From: Stieleria varia
GTDB lineage: Bacteria > Planctomycetota > Planctomycetia > Pirellulales > Pirellulaceae
Length of the DNA stretch: 64,000 bases
Direction of reading: 5' to 3'
Assembly (NCBI RefSeq): GCF_038443385.1
Contig: NZ_CP151726.1
Coordinates: 8,990,001 to 9,054,000, forward strand
The notes below the pieces were generated by a model, which made no database searches, was not told where the DNA came from, and was given only the letters and a program-made list of their open reading frames with translations. Every line of letters starts with the position of its first letter. Positions within the stretch are counted from its first letter, which is position 1. Positions 41,793 through 51,503 of this stretch are shown here, piece by piece. A program made the position numbers and the translations under genes.

Positions 41793-44426
41793 CTACTTTG
41801 TTGCTTGATCGATAAGGTCGGAGAACACCTTGCGAGCGTGCGCGTACGCCGCTTCAGCTTCCGCTTGCTCGTCTGGTGCGTAAGTCGCCTGTTTGGACTT
41901 CCAGCATTGCTCGACACCGGCCAAACACCATCGCATGCTGTCGACCGACCCGCGAACGGGCTTGTCATCGACGACGACATAGATCGGATTCGTGTGTGCG
42001 TTGGGAAAGGCACGCACGGCTACCCAGCTGCTCTGTGTCAGTGGACGCTGAAACGTGACGTCGTGAACCATTCCGTTGGCAGGAATCGATTTGGACTCAA
42101 CCGGGTATCCATTGACGATCAACTCAATGGGTAGATCTGGTTCACCCTCAAGTTTTGCTCCGGCTGTGACTCGGAACGTCAGTTCCCCGCCAGACGTGAT
42201 TCGCATCTCACTACCTTGCTCTCCCACGTGCGTGGTTCCCTGAGATGCCGCGTGAGTTGCCGAGAAGTCAAGGAGGTGACAGTTCCCGTCGCTGACGTAG
42301 CTTCGTCCTTGGGCGATCGATTGGACCCATTTGTCGAACGTCAATTCTCCGTCGACTTTGGCATACACTCGACCGATGCCGACACGCTCACCGCTCATGC
42401 AGGGAAAGTCGGTTTCGCCACTGACCGCGACACGAAAACCGCTGTTCAGCACGTGGTACCAAATGTTCCACTCGGCGACACGCTGAGTATTCATCGCAGA
42501 AACAAAGTCCACGGCTGGAACCATGTCTCCGTCTGGTCCGGGAACATGATGAGTGACATCGACAATGAACTCATTAGCACCGATTCCGTCGAAGGCGGGG
42601 ATGTTGAAATTGGGGAGATCATGTAGGCCATCTTTTCCATCGGTGCCGGGAACACGTCCGACAAAGCGGCTCAATCCAATCGATGAATGAGCGGGGCCGC
42701 AGACGGCACCCTGTTGTTTGGCCCAACGCAACGTGTTCAGACCCAGGGTTGGCCAGTGGTCTTTTGATTCACCGCCGGGATAAATCTGCTGCTTCAGGTT
42801 CAATAGATTCAGGTGTCCGGACATGTGTGAGCCGAAACCGGAGACTTCTACGTCGTATCGCAGTGTGTAGGGATACTGCGATTGTTCCGCGACCTCGCCA
42901 GTAAAGAATCGTTTTTGGTAGTCAAAACAGGGGCCCCATGTGAGGCAGCATCCGACCTTCAAGTCTTCGCCCATGATGTGGCGGATCATGTCATGGGGCT
43001 GCACACCTTGCGTGGGATTCTCGTAGTGCAAACACCCCGCAGCGTGGATGTGATGGTCTCCCGACCACCAACCGGCCAGGGCGGGATCGATCCAGCGGTT
43101 GACGCGATAAACCAGCTCCGTTGGCTTGTCTGTGACCGTCAGTGTCTTGATTTCTGGGATGGTCTCCGGGCCACGGGAGCAAACGATCTGGTAGGTATCG
43201 GGTGGCAAGGAGATAGACTCACCATCACCACGGTAGATGTGCCTTTGAAAGAAGAAATCGGGCGCAAGACGCTTTGACTGTGCCGGATAGATCCGCCCCT
43301 TGGAATCACGAATCTCAAACTTGCCAAACCCGGGTTGTCCGTCGGCATCAAAGACACGCAACGTGACGGTTGTCGCTGGCATGCAATCGAATTCAACGTT
43401 CAGCTTGCTCCATTCCGCGGAACGCTGTGCCGAGTACAAATCGATCCAGTCGATCCGCATCGTTCCTGGACGTACCAGTGGATCAAGTCGAACGCCTGCC
43501 AGATTACCGTCCACCGTGAACGAAACCTCGTAAAGATGTTCCTTGCCTTGCTCGATGACAAAGTTGGTTTGCCGGTCCCCGCTGGCCTGCGGTCGGTCTT
43601 CGGTCCACCAAAACAATTGTCCGATACCACCCACATCGGATTTCGCCCAGAAACGTAGCGTCAGCGGACCACCACGCCCTTTCACCTCAGAGCCGATAAA
43701 GGGATCTTCACCGTCGGAAACGAAATGCAGCACGCCGTCCTTTGCGGTGATCTCGCATTGGTTCATGGCTTTCCAGCCGTCGGTGCCCTGATCAAAACGC
43801 CATTGACGGATCAACTCGCTGTCAGCTCCCGAACCGCGACTGACCGTGAACTCTAACAACGCACTCTTGTTGCCGGGATCGCGGCTGTAGATCTGCAGGA
43901 TTCGGTATTCAAGTTCCAGGCCGCCCAGGTTGGGCCGCATCGGCTGTCCTTCATACGAGGAAAGCTGCATCCATCTCGATTCGACTTCGCTCGCCGGCGC
44001 ATGGGGAAGCGGTGCGGCATTGGGGCTCTCGACCAGTAACCGCCCTGTGATCCCCGGCTTGTTGATGACTTTGACCAAGAACGTTCGCCAGCCTTGTTCC
44101 AGCAGGTTTGTGGTCGCCGAACCGATTGTCACCAACGGAGGGCCGTCGTCTTGGATGTCAACGGTTGCAATGCAATAGGGATCGAGCAATCGCTGGACTT
44201 GTTGGGTGACGTTCGCTTCGTCCTCCAGCGACTTCAGCTTCTTCAGCTCTCGCAATGTCTCGGCATCGAACGGATTGCCGACCACGTCCATCGCTTCGGT
44301 TAATCGGTGAATCTGCGCAAGCAACGGCTGTCGTGGAACACGCTGCACATCGGATCGTTCCTGACCCGCCGCCGTGGAAACGACAACGCACGATAGACTC
44401 AACAGTACGGAAAATAGAATTCTCAT
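41793..44426 (-). CDS. Secreted CehA/McbA-family metallohydrolase-like protein (1 of 3)
   Basis: 877 residues from the ATG at 44426, which starts a clear signal peptide (MRILFSVLLSLSCVVVSTAA); upstream in-frame codons fall inside the preceding gene. The N-terminal half includes a jelly-roll-like part (LIRQWRFDQGTDGWKAMNQC). The PHP-like core begins at GWWSGDHHIHAAGC, with further candidate metal ligands at CGPAHSSIG and VSGETDFPCMSG. A C-terminal beta region follows (LTFRVTAGAKLEGEPDLPIE). CehA/McbA is named for a carbaryl hydrolase, but the planctomycete members are secreted and of unknown substrate. Third gene of a same-strand trio, five bases after its neighbour. Confidence 0.82.
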   Translation of the reverse strand: MRILFSVLLSLSCVVVSTAAGQERSDVQRVPRQPLLAQIHRLTEAMDVVGNPFDAETLRELKKLKSLEDEANVTQQVQRLLDPYCIATVDIQDDGPPLVTIGSATTNLLEQGWRTFLVKVINKPGITGRLLVESPNAAPLPHAPASEVESRWMQLSSYEGQPMRPNLGGLELEYRILQIYSRDPGNKSALLEFTVSRGSGADSELIRQWRFDQGTDGWKAMNQCEITAKDGVLHFVSDGEDPFIGSEVKGRGGPLTLRFWAKSDVGGIGQLFWWTEDRPQASGDRQTNFVIEQGKEHLYEVSFTVDGNLAGVRLDPLVRPGTMRIDWIDLYSAQRSAEWSKLNVEFDCMPATTVTLRVFDADGQPGFGKFEIRDSKGRIYPAQSKRLAPDFFFQRHIYRGDGESISLPPDTYQIVCSRGPETIPEIKTLTVTDKPTELVYRVNRWIDPALAGWWSGDHHIHAAGCLHYENPTQGVQPHDMIRHIMGEDLKVGCCLTWGPCFDYQKRFFTGEVAEQSQYPYTLRYDVEVSGFGSHMSGHLNLLNLKQQIYPGGESKDHWPTLGLNTLRWAKQQGAVCGPAHSSIGLSRFVGRVPGTDGKDGLHDLPNFNIPAFDGIGANEFIVDVTHHVPGPDGDMVPAVDFVSAMNTQRVAEWNIWYHVLNSGFRVAVSGETDFPCMSGERVGIGRVYAKVDGELTFDKWVQSIAQGRSYVSDGNCHLLDFSATHAASQGTTHVGEQGSEMRITSGGELTFRVTAGAKLEGEPDLPIELIVNGYPVESKSIPANGMVHDVTFQRPLTQSSWVAVRAFPNAHTNPIYVVVDDKPVRGSVDSMRWCLAGVEQCWKSKQATYAPDEQAEAEAAYAHARKVFSDLIDQATK

Positions 44427-44430
44427 GGAT

Positions 44431-47187
44431 TCAGTTCTCAACGGATTGGTGTGCTCGTCGTGGTTCGGCATGAATTTGAATATCGGCGGTGGCTCGGAAG
44501 CCCAGATCCTGAGTTCCCTGGCCGACGTCAGCGACCAAACGAACCTCACGCAGTCCCTCTTCGTGTACCAAGATCTCGACGACCTTGAACTCATCGACGG
44601 CCCCGGTGCAGTAGACTGACGAGAAAGGGCTGTCGATGACTCGGATATCACACCAAGTTGCAGCCTGCGGCGGATCGGCAGTGATATCGATTGCCTGAAT
44701 CCCCAACGGCGCTGTGATGCCGGCCGTATTCTCCAACTGAATCAAAAAGCGTTGGGGTCGCCCCTGAAGCAACTCGATACGCTCGCGTTTGGCAGAAATC
44801 TTGACGCGAGATTCAGGGTTCACCGATGCAGCCAACCACGTCAGCGGCGCCAATGCGTCGCTGAGCGTACGTTGCGAATCACATTCCGAGATCGCCCGGA
44901 GCACACTCTCGGTCTCTCGCGTGTTCCCAAATCGACGGACGACATTCGCAAGACGTTCTTTCGCTTCCTGCAGCGATTCATCACGACTGCGAGCCGATCG
45001 GGTTTGTTGCCCGAGTGACCTAAACATCGCGACACCTTGCTCGATGTAGTCGACGGCCTCGTCCTGCTGAGCGACATTGGCGAATCTGCCCTTGGCTGCG
45101 ATCTCAACGGCGTGCATTCGCATGCGTTCCGCCCAGTACTGGGCTGCAGCGGGATCCAGTCGTGGTCGCGCATCGACCTGGACGTACACCGGACTGGTGT
45201 GGGCCACACCGGGACCCGTGATGACATTGAAATCGCCGAACCCAAACTCGGACCGTCCATCGGTGCGGTTGCTGCAACGGGCGACAATCCAACGGCTCTC
45301 ACTTGCTGCGATGGACAGTTCGATTTCTGACGTCAATCCATCGATGACTTTCTCTGCCAAGACCTTCCCGTTGGAGACAATTTGAAAACGTCCGATGGGA
45401 TGACGAGAAATCACTTTCGCTTTGATTCGCAAATTGTCAGTGGCACCGGTGTGAATCACGTCACCGATCTCTGCATCATTGACGTTGAGAAATAGCAAAG
45501 GACCTGAAGTGGTAAAGGTGCGACCGCGACGAATCCCTTCGATCCATTTTGCGTAGGTGAAAGGCCCGTCGACTTTCACATATGCCCGTGCGATGCCAAG
45601 TGTTCTTGCCGGGTGGTCGCTGCCGTTGGTCAACGGCAAACGAAATCCGCAGTCCAATAGACGGTAGTACATTTCCGGTTCCATCTGGTCCAGCGAATCG
45701 GTGGCATTGTGGATGACATTGACGGGAACGTCTTTGTTGCCTCCCGTTCCATGAGCCTCAATGCTGATCCCGCCTTGGTCACGGCACGCGTCAATGGCTG
45801 TTCGGTTGATGGGATAATCCAGCGAGTCCGGGCCGGCAATGATCGAACCGGTTCCGATCGGCTGAACCAACCAGTCGATATTCAAAAAGCAGAGGTGACC
45901 GTACAGATCTTCGTTGCGGTACTCTTCGCCCATTTGGACATGGAACTGGGAGTTGCTGAACTCCGCGACCGGTCCCATGCTCGATTGTGACGGCTTGATG
46001 AACGCCTGATTTGCGTAGCGTTGCAGCAGAGTCAGATTATTGGCCACTCGCAGGTCTTCCGCTCGCTGAACCATCGCCAACAGTTCAAGCGGTTCGTCGA
46101 CGTTCCACGCATTGGTGACCCAATGCACATGGGTGTCGCCCGAAATCCAGCCTTGCTCGGCCATGTCAACGATTCGGTTGCACTCCAGTTCCAGCTCGCG
46201 AATCTCGCCGGCGTTGAGATCCATCTCGACCTTGCTTGGCAAATGTTCAAAGCCTCGCTGGACCTCGACCGAAGTTCGCCCTGGCGGCACCTTCATTTCA
46301 AATCGACCGGCGGTATAGAAAAAGGTTGTCTTCTGCCAAGTTCCGATGGGCGGATAGATGATCGGTTTGTCGGTAAAGGTCGAATGCGTGGCGAATTCAC
46401 CACCATAGCGACAAACGCCGTCTTGGCATTGCACCGTCACGCGTCCGGGAACATCCCGGTCTCCTTCGCGAACGATTCCACGAATCACAGCCGGTTCAAC
46501 GACGGTGACTGGAACGGAAATGCTGCGTCGGGACCCTTCGCCGGGTGGTTGTTCCAGCGATATCTCCAGTCGATCAAGGGATTCTGATTTCTGCTCGGGG
46601 CATAGACTCGTCAGCAGTGTCATCTCAGAACCCGCAGCCACGCGAACGTAGTTCGGTGGCTGCTCGTCGGCATACGAATGTATCGGAACGGCGCGGAGCG
46701 TCAGGTCTTGATCGCCGTGATTGTGGATGATCGTCAACAGCGGAGACGTCAACGAACGACAAATCCTCAGCGGTGAATCCGTGTCGCGAAGCGAAACAGA
46801 GGACTCGTTCCAGTCGACGTGGATGGCGGGCAGCAAGTTCTCCAGACGACGACATAACTCGGTCCTCTTCGACCGCAAACTTTCCATCGGCATCGCACCA
46901 GGATTGCCGTGCACGACTTGGTGTTCGGCCACCGCTTGCGCGATCAACTCGTCCTTGAGAACATTGGGCCACTGAGCAACCAACGTCGTGAACAATTGGA
47001 AATACTGATCCGCTTCCGCGACGCGGCGTGACAGCGGTGCCTTTTCACTCGACGAGTTCGCTGGAACACTCGTGTGTCCTTCATGTGCCGATGCAGCCAT
47101 GTCAAAAAGGTGGCAGCAGCTCAGGACGGTCAACACAACAACCGTTGGCAAGAACCGAATGTGTCGATAGCGATTTCTATTTGGCAT
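44431..47187 (-). CDS. Secreted CehA/McbA-family metallohydrolase-like protein (2 of 3)
   Basis: About 918 residues from the ATG at 47187 (47193 also possible), overlapping the upstream stop by about 11 bases. Basic N terminus then a signal segment (FLPTVVVLTVLSCCHLF). The PHP-like motif is GWISGDTHVHWVTNAW, with EAHGTGGNKDVPVNV and NGSDHPARTLGI as further ligand candidates. Before it are domains with carbohydrate-binding-like character (REGDRDVPGRVTVQCQDGVC). After the catalytic part, a helical tail with repeated Arg/Gln/Glu (DYIEQGVAMFRSLGQQTRSA) and a beta segment follow. Sequence similarity to the two flanking genes is at motif level, so the trio are old paralogues. Confidence 0.82.
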   Translation of the reverse strand: MPNRNRYRHIRFLPTVVVLTVLSCCHLFDMAASAHEGHTSVPANSSSEKAPLSRRVAEADQYFQLFTTLVAQWPNVLKDELIAQAVAEHQVVHGNPGAMPMESLRSKRTELCRRLENLLPAIHVDWNESSVSLRDTDSPLRICRSLTSPLLTIIHNHGDQDLTLRAVPIHSYADEQPPNYVRVAAGSEMTLLTSLCPEQKSESLDRLEISLEQPPGEGSRRSISVPVTVVEPAVIRGIVREGDRDVPGRVTVQCQDGVCRYGGEFATHSTFTDKPIIYPPIGTWQKTTFFYTAGRFEMKVPPGRTSVEVQRGFEHLPSKVEMDLNAGEIRELELECNRIVDMAEQGWISGDTHVHWVTNAWNVDEPLELLAMVQRAEDLRVANNLTLLQRYANQAFIKPSQSSMGPVAEFSNSQFHVQMGEEYRNEDLYGHLCFLNIDWLVQPIGTGSIIAGPDSLDYPINRTAIDACRDQGGISIEAHGTGGNKDVPVNVIHNATDSLDQMEPEMYYRLLDCGFRLPLTNGSDHPARTLGIARAYVKVDGPFTYAKWIEGIRRGRTFTTSGPLLFLNVNDAEIGDVIHTGATDNLRIKAKVISRHPIGRFQIVSNGKVLAEKVIDGLTSEIELSIAASESRWIVARCSNRTDGRSEFGFGDFNVITGPGVAHTSPVYVQVDARPRLDPAAAQYWAERMRMHAVEIAAKGRFANVAQQDEAVDYIEQGVAMFRSLGQQTRSARSRDESLQEAKERLANVVRRFGNTRETESVLRAISECDSQRTLSDALAPLTWLAASVNPESRVKISAKRERIELLQGRPQRFLIQLENTAGITAPLGIQAIDITADPPQAATWCDIRVIDSPFSSVYCTGAVDEFKVVEILVHEEGLREVRLVADVGQGTQDLGFRATADIQIHAEPRRAHQSVEN

Positions 47188-48721
47188 TGGCATTCTCGCG
47201 TTTGCGGATCCAGAACTCTCGAGCTTGCAAATGCCACCGCAAGACCGAGTCTCGCTGAATTGCATTGGGCACATTTGCATTGACGCGTTCGATGCGTTCA
47301 TTGACCCAGTCAAGAAAGAATTGCGTCGAAGTTCGACTGACCCGTGTCTTGACGCTATCGCTCTCGATGTACCAGGGGGCCGTGGACGCGAATCGAAATG
47401 TATGATCCACGTCGGCGATGGCTCGGACCAAAATCCATCCGGGTTCTGTGATGGCAATGCTTGTGTTGAGCGGCTGATCGACCAACTCTTCGCACGGTAT
47501 TTGCTTGATCACTGCACCATTGTGAACGACCTCGACACTGGACACGGGATCGTTGGACGTCAGTTGCAGTGAAATCTCTACCTGCAAAGCATCCTCTTGC
47601 AGGGCGAGCACAGTTCCTGGCCAAGTATCATTGATTGCCACTCGCAGCAATGGTCCGTTGGTCACAAAACATCGCCCCGCCTGCAGTCCAGCGAACCAGC
47701 TATCACGAGTAAATGGCTCGTCTGCCAAGTGGACATAGACGCGGTTGTAGCCCACGGGGTTGGGCAAGACACCCGATGCACTGCCGGCAGATGGCGGAAT
47801 GCGAATTCCGGTGTTCAACAGGTGGTAGTAGATCTCTTGCGACCACAGGCCATTGCCATGAGGTCCCGGCAATCGCTTTGAATCACGGGGACGTCCCCAA
47901 GCCTCATTGTTCAAAACACTCGTTCGGTGCATGTGATTGTGGGCCAGCCCCATCGAATTCATGTTTCCGCTGGCCAACCAAGTCGGCATGTCCCACCAGA
48001 ACGGTTTTTCAACATCAACCCAGACACCCTGGTTCTGCTGTCTCGCTTGTTCAACAAACTGCATCGGCGATGGAAATTCCCGTGATTGGACAGACAAGTC
48101 CAACTGTTTGTTGAGACCGAAGTACAGCAGCGCTCCGCCTTCCCGCTCATCTTCGCCGGCTTGGGAACAGTAAATCCTGTCCTCGTCAAACCGAAACTCG
48201 GTCTGTTCGACCACGATCGCATCAGGGGCAGGCGTATTCCACCAGCCGATCACGGGAGCAAAGTGAAGATCCTCCGCCAGCATCAACTCCTTGATCTCGG
48301 TGATGGGGCGATGAACATGCAGATCGCCACCGACCCAGCCTTCCTCTTTGAGATTTGCGATGCGTCGAAGTGTCTTCGATACATCCGTGGTCTTACCCGA
48401 TTGCACGAATGCGTCGCCGGACAACCTTGAATGCTCTGGCCCGCGCTCGATCTGCCATGAATAGCGGCCTGGGGGCACGGCCACGTCGGCAGTTCCTGGG
48501 CAGACAAAGTGGTTGTTCCAATAAGGAAAACGATCGACTTTGACCGACTCGCCTTGTTCGTCAAAAAGGTGAATGCGACACGGCAACGATCGGGACTGTT
48601 CGTCTTGGATTTTGAACTTGATGACACCAGGGTCTTGAGCAGACAGTGTTTGCGTCCCCGCGATGAGCAGCGCGCCAACAGCAAGACTGAAACGCATCAG
48701 ATGTTCGGATAATATGTTCAT
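47177..48721 (-). CDS. Secreted CehA/McbA-family metallohydrolase-like protein (3 of 3)
   Basis: 514 residues from the first start codon at 48721; the ATG at 48697 (MRFSLAVGALLIAGTQTLSA) begins the signal peptide directly and is an alternative. A beta-rich N-terminal part (VIKFKIQDEQSRSLPCRIHL) precedes the metal motif GWVGGDLHVHRPITEIKEL. Further conserved-looking stretches: ASGNMNSMGLAHNHMHRTSV and GSASGVLPNPVGYNRVYVHL. It is the shortest of the three, lacking the N-terminal extensions of its neighbours, and is the first gene of this minus-strand series. Confidence 0.84.
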   Translation of the reverse strand: MNILSEHLMRFSLAVGALLIAGTQTLSAQDPGVIKFKIQDEQSRSLPCRIHLFDEQGESVKVDRFPYWNNHFVCPGTADVAVPPGRYSWQIERGPEHSRLSGDAFVQSGKTTDVSKTLRRIANLKEEGWVGGDLHVHRPITEIKELMLAEDLHFAPVIGWWNTPAPDAIVVEQTEFRFDEDRIYCSQAGEDEREGGALLYFGLNKQLDLSVQSREFPSPMQFVEQARQQNQGVWVDVEKPFWWDMPTWLASGNMNSMGLAHNHMHRTSVLNNEAWGRPRDSKRLPGPHGNGLWSQEIYYHLLNTGIRIPPSAGSASGVLPNPVGYNRVYVHLADEPFTRDSWFAGLQAGRCFVTNGPLLRVAINDTWPGTVLALQEDALQVEISLQLTSNDPVSSVEVVHNGAVIKQIPCEELVDQPLNTSIAITEPGWILVRAIADVDHTFRFASTAPWYIESDSVKTRVSRTSTQFFLDWVNERIERVNANVPNAIQRDSVLRWHLQAREFWIRKRENANAK

Positions 48722-48838
48722 GTTTTGGCTTCATTGAAGTAGCCCCCCGGCACTTGAAGGCTGTCGATTATACTTTAAGCCGTTTACTCTCGGCCGAAGC
48801 TCCTTTCATCGAGTCGTGACCACGCAGAGGCAAAGTGA

Positions 48839-49324
48839 ATGGCTATTCGCAACGCTCCGTTCACCCGTTTCCGTTTGATCACGCTTTTCGTAGTCGTCGC
48901 ATTGTCTGCCGCTGTGTTTCTTGGCGTCGATCGTTGGCTTGACCGACGCCCGATCCCGTGGCGCGATTATTCACGGACAACGCTCAACCAACACAAAGAC
49001 GATGATCGCCCCATCGTGGTTTTTCTTGGAGCAGGTTGGGATGTGAATAGCACATACGTTCGCAGGGTCGCGTTTGAAGATCCGTCGTTGAAACGACTAT
49101 TCCGTAGGCGTTCTGTCGTTGCATACTATGCCGACCTGACGGCACCGTCACCCGACTCGATGGAATTGCTTCGGCGACTCGGTACACGTTCGACACCCAC
49201 TGTTGCCGTGTATCCAAATGGAACGTCGGAGGATCCAGTGGTGCTTCAAGGGATCGTGTCAGCAAGTCAAATCATGGAAGCGTTGAAACCGATCTCGTCT
49301 GGCATACCCAATGTTGAAGGGTAA
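48839..49324 (+). CDS. Membrane-anchored thioredoxin-fold protein lacking the CXXC motif
   Basis: 161 residues. One N-terminal membrane helix (LITLFVVVALSAAVFLGV, about 13-30) then a thioredoxin-like domain: RPIVVFLGAGWDVNSTYVRR, VAYYADLTAPSP, and TRSTPTVAVYPNG with the cis-proline. The position of the redox CXXC after the tryptophan reads W67-D-V-N-S, so both cysteines are absent and it cannot do thiol-disulfide exchange. The overall shape resembles the C-terminal domain of DsbD or Dsb-like proteins. It may bind partners or act as a chaperone. It is divergent from the metallohydrolase trio. Confidence 0.75.
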   Translation: MAIRNAPFTRFRLITLFVVVALSAAVFLGVDRWLDRRPIPWRDYSRTTLNQHKDDDRPIVVFLGAGWDVNSTYVRRVAFEDPSLKRLFRRRSVVAYYADLTAPSPDSMELLRRLGTRSTPTVAVYPNGTSEDPVVLQGIVSASQIMEALKPISSGIPNVEG

Positions 49325-49733
49325 CCCATTCGAACGACGCCAGAATACGATCGCTCTTTAGTCACCACAACGCAGGCGTGCCGTTTCAAGTAGAATCCTT
49401 CGCGAAGGAATGGGCGGGCGACCAAGCGGGTTACAATTCAGAAAACTTCGTCGGCTCTTGGGTGTCAAACGAAGCTACTACCAGCATCACCGACCCTCAA
49501 GTCAACTGTTCGACACAATCAACTGAGTTTGCCAAATCAATCATCGGGCGTCATCCTGCGGACCAGGATGGCTACGTAGATGTTATAAGCCCTGGTCTTT
49601 ATGGGCCGACCAATTTTCGACACATTTCCACACACACTGCACAAACACCGCGGTTGAAAGGTAGCAGTGGATAAGAACCGACTCAAATGAATGCCGAAAC
49701 ATTGAGTCTATCCCAAATTGGAACAGCCCAGTT
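49325..49733. other. Intergenic region without a supported gene
   Basis: 409 bases. A 98-codon open frame (49378-49674) lacks a ribosome-binding site, domain motifs and biased codon use. The end (about 49667-49710) matches about 50 bases at 59704-59752, another dispersed repeat. Confidence 0.55.
49667..49710 (+). repeat. Dispersed repeat shared with 59704-59752
   Basis: CAGTGGATAAGAA, an ACTCAAA block and CGAAACATTGAGTC occur here in the same order and spacing, within two bases, as at 59704-59752. At 59704 it directly follows another dispersed palindrome; here that palindrome is absent. Confidence 0.65.
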
Positions 49734-51503
49734 CTATGCGGCGTTGCCGCTGCGTTTAAGTTTCTTGCGGAGTCGACGGCGTTCGGACTTGCTCAGGGAG
49801 TCCCAGTCGATTCCGTCTGGATCGAGCGGGTCGCCGTCTGCGTCCTCGTCGGCATCGTTGTTCGCTACGTCTCGGCGTTGTGCGACGCGTTGCATCAATG
49901 ATGGTTTGCTACGCTGTTGCGCGTACTCGGCCGCATTGGCGGCTTCCTCTTCCTGCTCCTCGTCACCGCCATCCATGTCGGAGTCATCATCGGCTTGCTT
50001 CTTTCGCGAGAGCCAGCCGAACAAGCCCTTCTTGGGTTTCGGCGCGGACTCTCCGTCGTCGGACAATAGCTCGTCATCGACCGCTGTCGCTTCCGGTTCT
50101 GATTCGTCTTCTTCGTCGAGTTCCCGTTTGGGACGCATGCGAAAGCCGGAGAAGAGGCCCCCGCGACGTTTCGTTTTGGGGGAGTCTTCTTGTTGCTCGT
50201 CGTCGTTTTCAGCAGACGCCTCAGCAGCTTTTTCGTCTTGCTCGTCTTGTTCGTCCAAGTTGTCTTCGGGGTCGGGCTTGGCACGTCGCAATCCGAACCA
50301 GCGGCGAGGTGGCTTGGACTCGAACGCTTCCGTTGTCGGCTCGTCGTTCTCGTCGACGTCCTCCTCGACAGATTGCTTGCGAGCAACTGGCTGTTTGACA
50401 GAGGGTTGGCTCTGTGGTTGTTGGCGTTGTGGGGGCGGTGTGGATACAACTTGTCGAGACGGCTGACGCTCTCGCTTCTCCTGTTCGACGAGATCATCCT
50501 CGTTTTGCCGTTTACGCCAACGTGAGAACCATCCACCGGATGGTTTGTCATCGGATGCTTCGTCTTCGCTCGCCGTGTTGAATGAATCCTCATCTTCACG
50601 TTCAGGGCGGAACACGTTCAAGCGAGTGGAAAGGATTCGCTCCATGATCGGCTGTTCGGGCAGATCTCTTGCTTGGCGATACAGTTGCCTCAAATAGGCA
50701 GTGCAGGCGACCAACAGACAGGCGGATCCCAGCAACGGTGCGGCGATCACGAGGGTGCTGATCAACAGTGAGTCGACCGTGACAAACTGCCAACGGGCGG
50801 CTTCGGGAATGGCAAGCAGAGCCGCAGCAGCAATCATGTTGACCAAAGCGCCGCGACATCGTGCGACCTCTGCGATCAAGCGCATGGTCAAGACGGCCCC
50901 CCCGACTCCCAGCAAGATTCGCAGCCAGCCGGCTCCTGAGAGAGCCACCCGTTTTCCAAATACGGCATCGATCGCATCGCCGGTCCATTGAACCATTCCG
51001 ACCTGGGCATTGATGCTGGCCAGAATCAACAAGACCAGCATCAGTCGCCACAATCGATAGTGGCCGCGGTAGTCGTCGTTGCGATAACGACGCAGTTGAT
51101 AGATCAAAAAGGAAGCACCCGCAGTCAGCATCAATACCATGCTCTGGAACCAGCGTCCAAAACTATCGGGGCGATCCAGACGCAGTGCGCGGGTGAGTTC
51201 GGGGCGTTGGGCCAGTGCGGGCCAACTGACCGCGGCGTGATGGGCGAGCGATAATAGGAATCCCACTCCCAGCAGCACGGCGATCATGAGCAGCAGCGAT
51301 CGACGCCGGACGGGAACCAGGGAAAACCAACGGGCGCGAAGCCGTCGATGAACTCGCGAACCGAACGCCTTGACCGGCTGGCGGGCTTCACGCAGTTTCA
51401 ACGCAGCACGACGCTCAGCGGCGGTGGCCGACACGTCGGGCAAAGCCTGCGATTGGTACAAAACGCGGCGTCTGCGATCTGGATTTCGTCGACCGGGTGG
51501 CAT
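49734..51503 (-). CDS. Membrane protein with long charged C-terminal tail
   Basis: 589 residues. A basic N terminus (MPPGRRNPDRRRRVLYQSQ) is followed by about five or six membrane helices between residues 70 and 280 (SLLLMIAVLLGVGFLLSLA; MVLMLTAGASFLIYQL; LWRLMLVLLILASI; WLRILLGVGGAVLTMRLI; LVIAAPLLGSACLLVACTAY). The remaining roughly 300 residues are low complexity and strongly charged, with Arg/Lys-rich segments (KTKRRGGLFSGFRMRPKREL) alternating with acidic ones (DEEDESEPEATAVDDELLSD), ending SERRRLRKKLKRSGNAA. The tail is probably disordered and cytoplasmic. No family recognised; the same unusual composition occurs in no neighbour. Confidence 0.78.
   Translation of the reverse strand: MPPGRRNPDRRRRVLYQSQALPDVSATAAERRAALKLREARQPVKAFGSRVHRRLRARWFSLVPVRRRSLLLMIAVLLGVGFLLSLAHHAAVSWPALAQRPELTRALRLDRPDSFGRWFQSMVLMLTAGASFLIYQLRRYRNDDYRGHYRLWRLMLVLLILASINAQVGMVQWTGDAIDAVFGKRVALSGAGWLRILLGVGGAVLTMRLIAEVARCRGALVNMIAAAALLAIPEAARWQFVTVDSLLISTLVIAAPLLGSACLLVACTAYLRQLYRQARDLPEQPIMERILSTRLNVFRPEREDEDSFNTASEDEASDDKPSGGWFSRWRKRQNEDDLVEQEKRERQPSRQVVSTPPPQRQQPQSQPSVKQPVARKQSVEEDVDENDEPTTEAFESKPPRRWFGLRRAKPDPEDNLDEQDEQDEKAAEASAENDDEQQEDSPKTKRRGGLFSGFRMRPKRELDEEDESEPEATAVDDELLSDDGESAPKPKKGLFGWLSRKKQADDDSDMDGGDEEQEEEAANAAEYAQQRSKPSLMQRVAQRRDVANNDADEDADGDPLDPDGIDWDSLSKSERRRLRKKLKRSGNAA

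Noticed and set aside
49378..49674. 98-codon open frame
   Set aside because: No ribosome-binding site, no signal or domain, and its end falls in a dispersed repeat.
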